Shown in pieces: positions 42,856-51,780 of a DNA stretch of 64,000 nucleotides (position 1 is the first letter of the stretch; each line of letters begins with the position of its first letter). The translations under genes and the position numbers were made by a program. Source of the stretch: Novosphingobium sp. AP12 (GTDB lineage: Bacteria; Pseudomonadota; Alphaproteobacteria; Sphingomonadales; Sphingomonadaceae); the NCBI RefSeq assembly GCF_000281975.1, contig NZ_AKKE01000122.1, positions 1-64,000 on the forward strand. Direction: 5' to 3'. The notes under the pieces were generated by a model. It was not told the DNA's origin, did no database searches, and saw only the letters and a program-made list of their open reading frames with translations.

Positions 42856-44196
42856 ATGAGCCTCTATTCCGCTCTCTATGCCGGCGTTTCCGGTCTCAGC
42901 GCGCAGTCGAGCGCCATGGCCACTGTCGCGGACAACATCACCAACGTGAACACGATCGGCTACAAGGGCGTCTCAGCGCAGTTCGAAACGCTCGTCACCG
43001 GCGGCAGCTTGACCGGCAACTACTCGGCGGGCGGCGTTTCCGCCACGCCCAAGGCACTGATCTCGAAGCAGGGGCTCCTGCAGGCATCGAGCAGCCTGAC
43101 GGACATCGGCATCGACGGCGCGGGATTCTTCGTCGTGCGCACCAGCGCCGGCGCCGACGGCGCGACCGCCTATACCCGCGCCGGATCGTTCACGACGGAC
43201 TCCTCGGGCTACCTGCGCAACACGGCGGGCTACTACCTGATGGGCTGGCCGCTCGACGCGCAGGGCAAGTACGTCAACAACGGCAGCGAAAGCGCGATGC
43301 AGCCGATCCGTCCCAACGCGCTGACCGGCGCGGCGACGCCGACCACCGCGATCCAGCTGCGTGCCAACCTCGACGCCACCGCCGAGCCGGTCACCGGCTA
43401 CACCGCCGGGGACATGGCGAGCGGCGACGTGACCCCGCAGTTCGCCCGCTCGGTCGAAGTCTACGACGCGCAGGGGTCCGCCCACACGCTGACGTTCAAC
43501 TTCGTCAAGACCGGCGCAAACACCTGGCAGGCCGAGATCACGGGCGACCCCGCCGACATCACGAGCTTCAACGATGCGAGCGGCAATGCCGTGACCGTCG
43601 ATCCCGCCGCGACAAAGCCGGTGATGATCGCCAGCAAGACCGTCAGCTTCAAGCCCGACGGCAGCCTCGACCTCGGCACCGACACCTCGCTGTTCGGCGA
43701 TCTTCAGGTCGCATGGTCAAACCAGGCCCAGGCCGAGCCGATCACTCTCGACCTCGGCGCCAGCGGACAGTTCAACGGGCTGACCCAGTTCGGCAGCTCG
43801 TCGGCGCTGCTTTCCTCGACCATCGATGGCGGCATGCTGGGCACGGTGGCCTCGGTGAAGATCTCCGACACCGGCGTCGTCAGCGCCGTGTTCGACGACG
43901 GCACCTCGCGCGCGATCTACCAGCTGCCGCTGGCGACCTTCCAGAACCCGGACGGCCTGACCCGCATCAGCGGCAATGCCTACCTGGTCTCGGAGCAGTC
44001 GGGCAACGTCGCCATCAACGAGCCCGGCACGGTCGGCGGGGGCAAGATCTCGGCCAGCATGCTCGAAGCCTCGAACGTGGACCTCGCTGCCGAATTCTCG
44101 AACATGATCCTGTTCCAGCGCGCCTACAGCGCTTCGTCGAAGATCATCACCACGGTCGACGACATGCTGCAGGAAGTCAGCAACCTGAAGCGTTGA
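42856..44196 (+). CDS. flgE: Flagellar hook protein FlgE
   Basis: A 446-residue hook subunit. N-terminal D0 motif SLYSALYAGVSGLSAQSSAM and TVADNITNVNTIGYKG (about 2-42); DGAGFFVVR rod/hook strand (about 89-97); central hook domains; C-terminal NVDLAAEFSNMILFQRAYSASSKIITTVDDMLQEVSNLK. ATG 42856 is preceded by an AGGAGA Shine-Dalgarno. First gene of flgE-flgK-flgL. Confidence 0.96.
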   Translation: MSLYSALYAGVSGLSAQSSAMATVADNITNVNTIGYKGVSAQFETLVTGGSLTGNYSAGGVSATPKALISKQGLLQASSSLTDIGIDGAGFFVVRTSAGADGATAYTRAGSFTTDSSGYLRNTAGYYLMGWPLDAQGKYVNNGSESAMQPIRPNALTGAATPTTAIQLRANLDATAEPVTGYTAGDMASGDVTPQFARSVEVYDAQGSAHTLTFNFVKTGANTWQAEITGDPADITSFNDASGNAVTVDPAATKPVMIASKTVSFKPDGSLDLGTDTSLFGDLQVAWSNQAQAEPITLDLGASGQFNGLTQFGSSSALLSSTIDGGMLGTVASVKISDTGVVSAVFDDGTSRAIYQLPLATFQNPDGLTRISGNAYLVSEQSGNVAINEPGTVGGGKISASMLEASNVDLAAEFSNMILFQRAYSASSKIITTVDDMLQEVSNLKR

Positions 44197-44225
44197 CGCC
44201 AGCCCCTTCAACGGCGCCCTGACGC

Positions 44226-46319
44226 GTGTCCATCAACTCCATCCTCAGTTCCGCCATGTCGGGCCTCGCGGCCTCGCAGGCCGGGATGCAGACGGTCTCG
44301 ACCAACATCGCGAACGTCTCCACCCCCGGCTATGCGCGGCAAAAGGTTTCGCAAAGCGCGTCGGTCGCGGGCGGCAACGTCAACGGCGTCGTGGTCGGCG
44401 AGCCCGCGCGGGTGGCGGACAAGTTCCTTGAGAACGCAGTCTACCAACGCGCCGGGAACGCCGGCCGGACGGACGCGGCGTCTACCTATCTCGACCGCCT
44501 GCAGGCGCTGCTCGGCGCCCCCGATTCTGCGTCTGGGTTGTCGGCAAGGCTGACCGCGATCTCCAGCTCGGTCTCGGCCATCGCCGGGCTCCAGGGCTCG
44601 CCGGAAGCGGTCGCGATGTTCACCGGCACCGTCTCCGACACGCTCGACACGCTGAGCGGCCTGCAGGGCGACGTTGCCAACCTGCAGGCCGACGTCGAGG
44701 GCGAAGTCTCGGACACGGTCGACCGGGTCAACGTGCTGCTGCGCAAGATCCATGACCTCAACGGGGAGGTCTCGCGCCTGCAGGGCCTCGGCCTCACCAC
44801 CTCCGGGCCTTCGGACGAGCGCATGTCGGCGCTGGAGGAACTGAGCGGCCTCGTCGATGTCAGCGTGCGCGAACAGCCGGACGGGCGCGTCACCATCGAC
44901 ACCGGCTCGGGCCAGGTGCTCCTCGACAAGCGCCTGCGCCAGCTGAGCTATCCCACCGGCGTCTCGGCATCGCAGGCCAGCTACGCCCCGATCGATATCC
45001 GCTTCGCCGATGCGGACGGGACGATGAAGGCGTCGACCGGCGAGAAGATCGATTCCACGGCGGTGGGCGGCAAGCTCGGCGGCCTCATCGACATGCGCGA
45101 CCGCGCGCTGCCCAATTTCTCCGAGCAGCTTGGCCAGCTGTTCAGCGGCCTTGCCGAAACGCTCAACAAGGTCGCCAACGAGGGCACCACCCTGCCCCCG
45201 CCGCAGGTGTTGACCGGGCAGGCCAACGGCCTCGTCGGCAGCGACCGGCTCGGCTTCACCGGCAAGGCGACGTTCGCGGTGCTGGCGAAGGACGGGACGC
45301 TGGTGGCGAAGACCACCGTCGATTTCGATGCGCTCGGCGCCGGTGCGACGGTGGACGACGCGGTTGCGGCGATCAACGCCGGCCTCGCTCCCACAGCCAG
45401 CGCGAGCTTCACCGACGGTGTGCTGTCGATCGGCGCGGCCTCGTCCTCCTACGGCGTCGCCGTCGCGCAGGACACCGATGCCCCCAGCGACCGCGCCGGA
45501 GTGGGCTTCTCGCAGTTCTTCGGGCTCAACAACCTGATCCGCTCGAACGACAGCGCACTGGCGCCGTCCGGCTTCACGGCCGACGATCCGCACGGCTTCG
45601 GCGCAGGCGAGACCGTACAGGTCGTGCTGCGCGATGCCTCGGGCAAAGTCCTCGCCAGCCAGACCCTGAGCGGCGACACCGGCTCGACCTGGGGCGACCT
45701 CGTCGCCGACCTGAACGCGGGCTCGCTGGGCGACTACGGCACATTCGCGCTCGACGACCGCGGGCGTGTGGCCTTCACGGCCAATGCCGCCGGCGCGGGA
45801 GCGACCGTCTCCATTCCCTCGGATTCGACCGACCGCTACGGCACCGGGCTCTCGTTCTCGGCGCTGTCGGGCCTGACCGGAGCGGCAAGCGGCCTGCGCA
45901 CGGCCGAGGTGCCCGCCGCGATCCTCACCGACACCACCCGCCTGCCGCTCGCCCGCCTCCAGCTTGACGCGGCCGTGGGCCAAAAGGCGATCGGCGCGGG
46001 CGACATCCGCGGCGCCAACGCCTTCGTCGATGCACTTGCCGCCACCGCGGACTTCGGGAAGGATGGCAAGGCGACCGTCTCGATGTTCGCCAACCGCCTG
46101 CTCGGCAGCGCGGGATCGCAGGCATCGCTGGCCAAGACCGCAGCCGCCGACGCTGCCGCGCGTCTGAGCGACACGGTCAACCGGCGCGATTCCTATTCCG
46201 GCGTCAACATCGACGAAGAACTGGCGCAGATGGTCGTGCTGCAGAACAGCTACTCCGCTTCCGCGCGGGTGATGACCACCGCTTCGCAGATGTACGACAC
46301 CCTGCTGAACATGCTGTGA
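44226..46319 (+). CDS. flgK: Hook-filament junction protein FlgK
   Basis: A 697-residue protein with a GTG start. N-terminal SINSILSSAMSGLAASQAGMQTVSTNIANVSTPGYARQ and the C-terminal GVNIDEELAQMVVLQNSYSASARVMTTASQMYDTLLNML are FlgK hallmarks. The long variable centre (about 150-600) is Asp/Gly/Ser-rich and probably surface exposed; the protein is longer than the roughly 550 residues of enteric FlgK. 29 nt after flgE. Confidence 0.95.
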   Translation: MSINSILSSAMSGLAASQAGMQTVSTNIANVSTPGYARQKVSQSASVAGGNVNGVVVGEPARVADKFLENAVYQRAGNAGRTDAASTYLDRLQALLGAPDSASGLSARLTAISSSVSAIAGLQGSPEAVAMFTGTVSDTLDTLSGLQGDVANLQADVEGEVSDTVDRVNVLLRKIHDLNGEVSRLQGLGLTTSGPSDERMSALEELSGLVDVSVREQPDGRVTIDTGSGQVLLDKRLRQLSYPTGVSASQASYAPIDIRFADADGTMKASTGEKIDSTAVGGKLGGLIDMRDRALPNFSEQLGQLFSGLAETLNKVANEGTTLPPPQVLTGQANGLVGSDRLGFTGKATFAVLAKDGTLVAKTTVDFDALGAGATVDDAVAAINAGLAPTASASFTDGVLSIGAASSSYGVAVAQDTDAPSDRAGVGFSQFFGLNNLIRSNDSALAPSGFTADDPHGFGAGETVQVVLRDASGKVLASQTLSGDTGSTWGDLVADLNAGSLGDYGTFALDDRGRVAFTANAAGAGATVSIPSDSTDRYGTGLSFSALSGLTGAASGLRTAEVPAAILTDTTRLPLARLQLDAAVGQKAIGAGDIRGANAFVDALAATADFGKDGKATVSMFANRLLGSAGSQASLAKTAAADAAARLSDTVNRRDSYSGVNIDEELAQMVVLQNSYSASARVMTTASQMYDTLLNML

Positions 46320-46329
46320 GGACACACCC

Positions 46330-47238
46330 ATGACCCGCGTGGCCACCATTCCCCTCCAGGCGACGCTTTCGGGCGCGATCCAGCGCTCGCAGCAGAACCT
46401 CGCCGCCAGCCAGCTCCAGCTCGCCACCGAGAAAAAGGTGACCGACTACGCCGGGCTCGGACTCGATGCCGTGCGCACGCTGTCGGCGCGCTCGATGCTG
46501 GCGACGCAGGAGACCTACAAGACCAACATCGGCCGCGTCTCGACCACGCTTTCGCTCTACCAGGCGAACCTCGAGCAGATCGACAGTTCTGTCTCGGACC
46601 TGCGCGAAGAGCTCTACACCGCGATGGGCACGGGCAATTCTCCGGGCCTCCAAGGCATGATCAAGGACGCCTTTGCCGACCTGCGCGCCTCGCTGAATGC
46701 CAAGGAGGCGGGCATCCCCCTATTCGCGGGATCGCAGACCTCGGCCACGCCTTTCCTTCCCGAGAGCCTCGAGGACACCATCGGCCTCGACCCGGCGGAC
46801 GCCTTCGCCAACGACAGCGTGCGCCAGTCCACGCGCGCGGGCGACGGCGTCAACGTCGAATACGGCATCGGCGCCAGCGAAGTGGCGTCCGGCCTCATGC
46901 CCGCCTTCCGCGCGCTGGCCGAGGCAGGACCCTTCGGCGAGACGCTGACCGACGACCAGAAACAGGCCATCGCCGACGCGCTCGATCTGCTCGACACCGG
47001 CATCACCCAGGTCCGCTCTGCCAACGCGGGCAATGGCCGCAAGCAGGCGCAGGTGGAAACGCTCAGCGACCGCGCACAGGACCGCGTGGACCTTCTGACA
47101 AAGGTGATCGGCTCGGTGGAGGACGCGGACCTCGGGCAGGTCGCCATCGACATCACCCAGCGCCAGACGGTCCTGCAGGCCAGCTACTCGGTCTTCGCGC
47201 AGCTCAATTCGATGTCGCTGGTGAACTTCCTGAAGTGA
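46330..47238 (+). CDS. flgL: Hook-filament junction protein FlgL
   Basis: A 302-residue flagellin-like junction protein. N-terminal helix SGAIQRSQQNLAASQLQLATEKKVTDYAGLGLDAV (about 15-50) and a C-terminal helix DADLGQVAIDITQRQTVLQASYSVFAQLNSMSLVNFLK match FlgL. 10 nt after flgK; convergent with the TPR gene. Confidence 0.93.
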   Translation: MTRVATIPLQATLSGAIQRSQQNLAASQLQLATEKKVTDYAGLGLDAVRTLSARSMLATQETYKTNIGRVSTTLSLYQANLEQIDSSVSDLREELYTAMGTGNSPGLQGMIKDAFADLRASLNAKEAGIPLFAGSQTSATPFLPESLEDTIGLDPADAFANDSVRQSTRAGDGVNVEYGIGASEVASGLMPAFRALAEAGPFGETLTDDQKQAIADALDLLDTGITQVRSANAGNGRKQAQVETLSDRAQDRVDLLTKVIGSVEDADLGQVAIDITQRQTVLQASYSVFAQLNSMSLVNFLK

Positions 47239-47253
47239 GGAAGGCGCCGGGCA

Positions 47254-49014
47254 TCAACCCTTCTTGCCGCTGACCGGCGCGCTCTCGAGCAAATCCGCGA
47301 AATCCCCCACCGGACTGGCCGAGGGGATCGCCGCCATGGCCTGCGCCAGCTTGCCGGGGTCGACCGCGCCTGCCGACCCGGTCAGCATCTCGAACACCGG
47401 CGCGGAGGGCAGGCCCCTGAACGCCGCGCCGTAGCGCGCGTGGAGCCCGGCCAGGGCATCCTCCCGCCCGAGCATTGCCTGTGAGATCGCATGGCGAAGG
47501 ACCTTCGCCTGTGCCACCGGATCAAGGCGACCGCCGCGCGGCAGCGCTGCGGCGGAGACCTCGGCGTAGCGCGACCATTCGCGGCGCTGCCACAGGATTT
47601 CGCTCTGCAGCGCGCCGGCGTCGGGCATGTCCTGCAGCACCGCCAGCGCCTCGTCGACGCGGCCGACCTGGGTGAGCGCGGCCGCCTCAACGCGCTTGCG
47701 TTCACCCAGCATCGCGTCCGGCAAACCCGGATCGTCGGTCTCGCGCAATGTCTTCAGGGCACGTTCCGGCCGCCCGGCGAGAATGTAAAGGCTGGCCACC
47801 CGCGCCGAGAGGGGGCCGCGCGCGAGGTCGCCGGCGCGCTGCATGAGCTGGTAAGAGAGCAGGTCCGCCGCCCGCTCGTAGAGCCCCGCCTGCTGCAACC
47901 GCCCGGCAAGGCGGCTCGCCATCAGGTCGCCCTCGGCTCCGACGGGCGCGAGATCGCGGTAGTCCCAGTAGAGCCCGGCGGCCCGGTCCAGCGGCAGCTT
48001 TCGCGCAGGGTCGAGCGCGGCCGCCAACTTGGCGCGCAGGGAGGGCAGGAAGTCCGCCGCCTGCCGCGCCGGGTCGTGATACCTCACCATCGCCGCTCCC
48101 GCAGCGAGCGCCCCGGTCAGATCGCCACCCTCGTCCGCAAGGCGATAGCTCAGACGCAGGGCCCGCTCCTCGATCGCATCGCCGCGCCAGGCGTAGCGGA
48201 TTTCGTCGAGCTGTTTGCGGGTCACGTCCGGCTTGATCGCCTTGGCCGCGACCTGCCCCTCGATCTCGCTCAGCCGCGCATCCATGCGCTGCTCGGGCGT
48301 GCCGGACTGGGCGACGCGGGCGAAGCGCAGGCGGGCCTCGTCGGGGCGGCCGAGCGCCAACTGGGCCCGGCCACGCAGGAGATTTGCGGCGGGATCGCGG
48401 TCGGGCAGCCACGACAGCCAGTGCAGCGCCTTGTCAGGCGCGCCGCCCTCCACCCCGGCGCGCGCGGCGGCGAGCACGAAGGGGGCGCCGCGGGGGCGCC
48501 CCAGTGCGGAGGCAGCGCAGCCCAGCTGTTGCAGCGCCTGCTCGGCAAGCTGCCCCTGCGACAGCGCGCGCATCCGCCAGAGGCATGCCTCGGGGTTGGT
48601 GCGCAGGCCCGGCATGTCGAGCGCGGCCAGCGCCTCGTCGGCGCGGCCAAGCTGGGTCAGCGCGGCCCCGCGCGCGAGACGGTAGGCATCGACCATGCCG
48701 AGGTCGGGGTCGTCCAGATGCATGACGTCCAGCACGCCGAGCGCCTCGGCCCCGCGTTCGCCCGCGATCAGGCTGCGGGCGTAGTCCCAGCGCACACCCT
48801 GCCGGTCGGCGGAGGGGGCGGTGGACAGGCGGTGCCATGCGTCCTTCTCGGCCATCGCCGTCCATGCCGAAGCGCCCGCGAGCGGTGGACGCTGAGCCAG
48901 TTCGGCGGCGAAGCCGGCCAGGCGCGCGTCTCGTGGGCTGTCCGAAACCGTCGGCGGCGCCATCGAGGTCGTCCAGACCAGCGCGGCGCAGGCCAGCAGG
49001 CGGGCGCGGTTCAC
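47254..49014 (-). CDS. TPR-repeat protein of the flagellar cluster, probably secreted
   Basis: A 586-residue protein. A GTG start gives a signal-like N-terminus (RARLLACAALVWTTSMAPP). The body is a solenoid of helical repeats with TPR character: GERGAEALGVLDVMHLDDPD, LGRADEALAALDMPGLRT, LGRPDEARLRFARVAQSG, AGRPERALKTLRETDDP and VGRVDEALAVLQDMPDAG. The GTG overlaps the stop of the upstream small membrane gene (GTGA). The context inside a flagellar cluster suggests a periplasmic assembly or scaffold factor; I know of no characterised homologue. Confidence 0.75.
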   Translation of the reverse strand: MNRARLLACAALVWTTSMAPPTVSDSPRDARLAGFAAELAQRPPLAGASAWTAMAEKDAWHRLSTAPSADRQGVRWDYARSLIAGERGAEALGVLDVMHLDDPDLGMVDAYRLARGAALTQLGRADEALAALDMPGLRTNPEACLWRMRALSQGQLAEQALQQLGCAASALGRPRGAPFVLAAARAGVEGGAPDKALHWLSWLPDRDPAANLLRGRAQLALGRPDEARLRFARVAQSGTPEQRMDARLSEIEGQVAAKAIKPDVTRKQLDEIRYAWRGDAIEERALRLSYRLADEGGDLTGALAAGAAMVRYHDPARQAADFLPSLRAKLAAALDPARKLPLDRAAGLYWDYRDLAPVGAEGDLMASRLAGRLQQAGLYERAADLLSYQLMQRAGDLARGPLSARVASLYILAGRPERALKTLRETDDPGLPDAMLGERKRVEAAALTQVGRVDEALAVLQDMPDAGALQSEILWQRREWSRYAEVSAAALPRGGRLDPVAQAKVLRHAISQAMLGREDALAGLHARYGAAFRGLPSAPVFEMLTGSAGAVDPGKLAQAMAAIPSASPVGDFADLLESAPVSGKKG

Positions 49015-49280
49015 AGCGGCGGTTCCGCGGCGAGACCTGAGACGACGAACAGCGCGCCGCCGATCGCGCAGCCGACCAGGAACAGGCTCAACGCGCCCGC
49101 GATCCACAGCAGGCTCGTGCCCTCCACCGCCTTTGGCGCAGCGACCGATGCAGCGCCAACCTCCCCCTGCGGCTCGTCGGAGCGGCGCCGCGCGGGAGTC
49201 GGCGCGGCCGCCCCGTCGGCGGAACGGATCGCGCCGGAGGACACGACCCGGACTTTCGCCGGACGCCGATCGCTGCTCAT
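49011..49280 (-). CDS. Small membrane protein of the flagellar cluster
   Basis: An 89-residue protein: a basic, Ser/Ala/Pro-rich cytosolic N-terminus (DRRPAKVRVVSSG, PTPARRRSDEPQG) and a single helix near the end (LLWIAGALSLFLVGCAIGGALFVV, about 57-80). Translationally coupled to the TPR gene downstream, and preceded by a TTCTATAAT box 28 nt upstream. No family recognised; it may tether the TPR protein to the membrane. Confidence 0.65.
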   Translation of the reverse strand: MSSDRRPAKVRVVSSGAIRSADGAAAPTPARRRSDEPQGEVGAASVAAPKAVEGTSLLWIAGALSLFLVGCAIGGALFVVSGLAAEPPL

Positions 49281-49304
49281 CTGCACGGGACTCCTCAAGT
49301 TTCG

Positions 49305-49317
49305 TTCTATTATAGAA
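49305..49317. promoter_or_regulatory. Near-palindromic flagellar box between divergent genes
   Basis: TTCTATTATAGAA. Read leftward it gives TTCTATAAT (8 of 9), 28 nt before the small membrane gene; read rightward TTCTATTAT (7 of 9), 50 nt before the gene at 49364. Confidence 0.6.
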
Positions 49318-49363
49318 GGACAGCCTGCCCTGCGGACGGGCCGAGCCGCTGCCGGAGTCCTCG

Positions 49364-49789
49364 ATGCCCTTTGCCGTCCCCTACTGCCGCCTGCTTGCGG
49401 CGCTCCTGCTGGCGGCGACCATTCCTGCGCAGGCGGCAAACACCGATCCGCGCAACGCCGCCGAACTGCTGCCCGTCGATTCCTCGTTCCTCGCGCTGGA
49501 GCCGATCGACGCGCCGATCGTCGATGGCGGCCGGGTCGATGGGGTGCTGCACGTCACCCTGGTCGTGCAGGCCAAGTCGGAAGAGGCTGCCGCCGCGCTG
49601 GCGAAGCGCATGCCGGAACTGCGCGCCGCCGCACTGCCTGCGGCGATCGAGTTCGCCCGCCTGCGTGCCTCGCGCTTCGCGCCGGTGGACGTGACGCACC
49701 TCGCCGCGACGATCGCCCCGCCGGTCAAGGCGGTCGACCCCGCCATCGACAAAGTGCTGATCGTCAGGGTTTCGGCGAGCGAGCGTTAG
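49364..49789 (+). CDS. Secreted protein of unknown function, FliL-like pattern
   Basis: A 141-residue protein with a Sec signal peptide (LLAALLLAATIPAQA, cleavage near 24). The mature part reads LEPIDAPIVDGGRVDGVLHVTLVVQAKSEEAAAALAKRMPELRAAALPAAIEFARLRAS. It shares a pattern (aPIV-x-GRVxG, then an amphipathic strand and a helix with MPEL) with the FliL-like protein at 35680, but without a membrane anchor. It ends inside the convergent motE region (26-nt overlap). Possibly a periplasmic stator accessory; this is inference. Confidence 0.6.
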   Translation: MPFAVPYCRLLAALLLAATIPAQAANTDPRNAAELLPVDSSFLALEPIDAPIVDGGRVDGVLHVTLVVQAKSEEAAAALAKRMPELRAAALPAAIEFARLRASRFAPVDVTHLAATIAPPVKAVDPAIDKVLIVRVSASER

Positions 49790-50351
49790 CGCCGCCGGCC
49801 GGCGTCGGCACGCGCTTGACGACGTTGCGCCCGGCCAGCGCCATCGACAGCTCGACCGCCGCGCCCGGCGACATGTTGGCCATGATCTGCGCCGTCGCCC
49901 GCTCACGCATGCGGGTAGCGACCTGCTTCTGCACCTCGATGTCGAGCTTTTCGAAGATCGGCCCGGCGCGGTTCGGTTTCATCGTCTGGTAGATGCGCGC
50001 GAGATTGTCGTAGGGCACCTGCGCCCCCGGCGCACCGGCACTCCCCTGGGCCCCCCCGGCGGGCGCTGCGGCGGCTTCGGCCTGCTGTTGCTTGACCTGC
50101 CCGGCGAGGCGCGCCTCGCTCGCCCGCACCGCCTGTTCGCGCATCTCCAGCTTGCGGCGCTCATCGGCGGCGGTGCGGTCGCGCCGTGTTGCCGCGTCCT
50201 GCAGCGAGGTGCCGAGGCGGCTCGAGGCTCCCGCGCCGGTCTCGGTGATATCGGGCGCGGCTGCGAACGCAATCGCGTTGGCGACGCCCGCCGTCACCGC
50301 GAAGCCCACCATGAGCCGCGTCGGCCGGGTCAGCGCCCCGAGGCCGATCAT
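49764..50351 (-). CDS. motE: MotE-family flagellar protein
   Basis: A 195-residue protein with an N-terminal hydrophobic segment (LMVGFAVTAGVANAIAFAA, about 13-31), a charged coiled coil (about 55-95, RRKLEMREQAVRASEARL), and the conserved MotE core NLARIYQTMKPNRAGPIFEKLDIEVQKQVATRMRERATAQIMANMSPGAAVELS (about 115-170), which resembles the MgtE N-domain. In Sinorhizobium MotE is a periplasmic chaperone for MotC. Last gene of fliL-fliM-DUF6468-motE, overlapping the preceding stop by 4 nt. Confidence 0.85.
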   Translation of the reverse strand: MIGLGALTRPTRLMVGFAVTAGVANAIAFAAAPDITETGAGASSRLGTSLQDAATRRDRTAADERRKLEMREQAVRASEARLAGQVKQQQAEAAAAPAGGAQGSAGAPGAQVPYDNLARIYQTMKPNRAGPIFEKLDIEVQKQVATRMRERATAQIMANMSPGAAVELSMALAGRNVVKRVPTPAGGANARSPKP

Positions 50352-50806
50352 GCCACCGCGCTGCCGCGCGAGAAGTGCCCGGCCGAGAGGCCCAGCACCT
50401 TGCCGCCTGCCTCCGGGGCATCGTCGATGAAGATGTCGTCGCTGCGGGCCGGGCGACGGCGGATGCCCGCCTCCACGGCCTGTGCCTGCCGCGCGGCGTC
50501 CATGATGCGGTCGGCGACGGCGTTGCCGATATCGACCATGTCGGCCAGTTCGTCGCGCATCGCCTCGGCCGAGGCCGAACCGTTGGAGCGCGCCGCCACG
50601 TCGGTGGAGAGGACGTGCCGAAGGTCGGTCAGCACCAGCCGCGCGTGCTGCGTGGCCGCGTCGAGCTTGGCCACCGCTTCGTCGAGGCCGCTGCGGCGAA
50701 GCGCGCGGATGCGCCGGTCGATCCGCACACTCTGCACCAGTACGCAGAGGCACAGGAGGACGAGAACGAGATTGATCACGGTCGCGAAAGTCATTCCAGC
50801 GATCAT
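50348..50806 (-). CDS. DUF6468-type flagellar-operon membrane protein
   Basis: A 152-residue protein with one N-terminal helix (ATVINLVLVLLCLCVLVQSV, about 7-26) followed by a long amphipathic/coiled-coil cytosolic part (RIDRRIRALRRSGLDEAVAKLDAATQHARLVLTDLRHVLS) and an acidic tail. It occupies the place between fliM and motE where alphaproteobacteria encode a DUF6468 protein. Role unknown; coupled by ATGA overlaps at both ends. Confidence 0.75.
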   Translation of the reverse strand: MIAGMTFATVINLVLVLLCLCVLVQSVRIDRRIRALRRSGLDEAVAKLDAATQHARLVLTDLRHVLSTDVAARSNGSASAEAMRDELADMVDIGNAVADRIMDAARQAQAVEAGIRRRPARSDDIFIDDAPEAGGKVLGLSAGHFSRGSAVA

Positions 50807-51780
50807 TTCGGATACCCCTTGGCGATGTCGGTGGCCATGCGGATGGCGATGTTGCTCGAACGCTGGCCGATGTGCGCGCGGCCCAGCGGCACGCCGCCGC
50901 AGTGGACCTGCAGCGCGTCGTCAGGGCTGTGGCTCAGCGCGATCGTCTGCCCGACCTTCAGGTCGCGGACCTCGCGCAGGGACATCATCTTTTCGCCCAG
51001 CACGACGTCAACGGTGACCTCGGTATTGTAGAGTTCGCTGGCCATGTGGGCGGCCCATATGTGATCCCGGCCCAGCTTCTCGCCCATGAAGCGCTGGAGC
51101 AGCTTGTCGCGCACAGGCTCGATCGTGGCATAGGGCAGCAGGATCGAGAACACCCCGCCGCGCCCTTCCATCGACACCCGGTAGCTGGCGACGGCGGCGG
51201 CATTGCTCGGCTCGGCGATGGCGGCGAAGCGCGGGCTCGATTCCATGCGCTCCAGCCCCATGGTGACCGCCGCGATCTCTTCGAAGGCCAGCGCCAGGTC
51301 GTCGAGCGCCATCTGCACCACGCGGCTGACCAGACCCATCTCGATGGTCGTGAACGTGCGGCCCTCCGGCGGCGGCGTGCGCGTGCCGCCGCGTCCGCCA
51401 AGCAGGGCATCGACGATGGCGTAGATCAGCCCGGCATCGACCGTGACCACACCGTAGCTCTCCCAGGGCTTGACCTGGAACACTCCGAACAGCGCCGGGA
51501 GCGACATGTGCCCCATGAAGTCGCCGAAGCGCACCGACGTGATCGCCTCGAGATTGACGTCGATGGCGTCGGACGTGAGGTTGCGCATCGAGGTCGCGAA
51601 AGTGCGCACCATGCGCTCGCATACGACCTCCAGCATAGGCAGCCGTTCGTGGCTGATGACGTTGGATTCGAGCACCGCCTTGAGGCCGTGCCCGGTGCCC
51701 GGCGATGCGACGGGCTCGCCGTCCACCGCCGCCAGCCGGATCACTTCGGGCTTCTCGGGGGCCTCCCGGTCCACGGTCAT
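50803..51780 (-). CDS. fliM: Flagellar motor switch protein FliM
   Basis: A 325-residue C-ring protein. The middle domain is intact (YAIVDALLGGRGGTRTP with the GGxG motif; TTIEMGLVSRVVQMALDDL), and the C-terminal SpoA domain ends in DVVLGEKMMSLREVRDLKVGQTIALSH. The N-terminus (about 1-40) lacks the LSQDEIDALL motif that binds CheY-P in enteric FliM. Overlaps fliL and DUF6468 by 4 nt each. Confidence 0.94.
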   Translation of the reverse strand: MTVDREAPEKPEVIRLAAVDGEPVASPGTGHGLKAVLESNVISHERLPMLEVVCERMVRTFATSMRNLTSDAIDVNLEAITSVRFGDFMGHMSLPALFGVFQVKPWESYGVVTVDAGLIYAIVDALLGGRGGTRTPPPEGRTFTTIEMGLVSRVVQMALDDLALAFEEIAAVTMGLERMESSPRFAAIAEPSNAAAVASYRVSMEGRGGVFSILLPYATIEPVRDKLLQRFMGEKLGRDHIWAAHMASELYNTEVTVDVVLGEKMMSLREVRDLKVGQTIALSHSPDDALQVHCGGVPLGRAHIGQRSSNIAIRMATDIAKGYPK

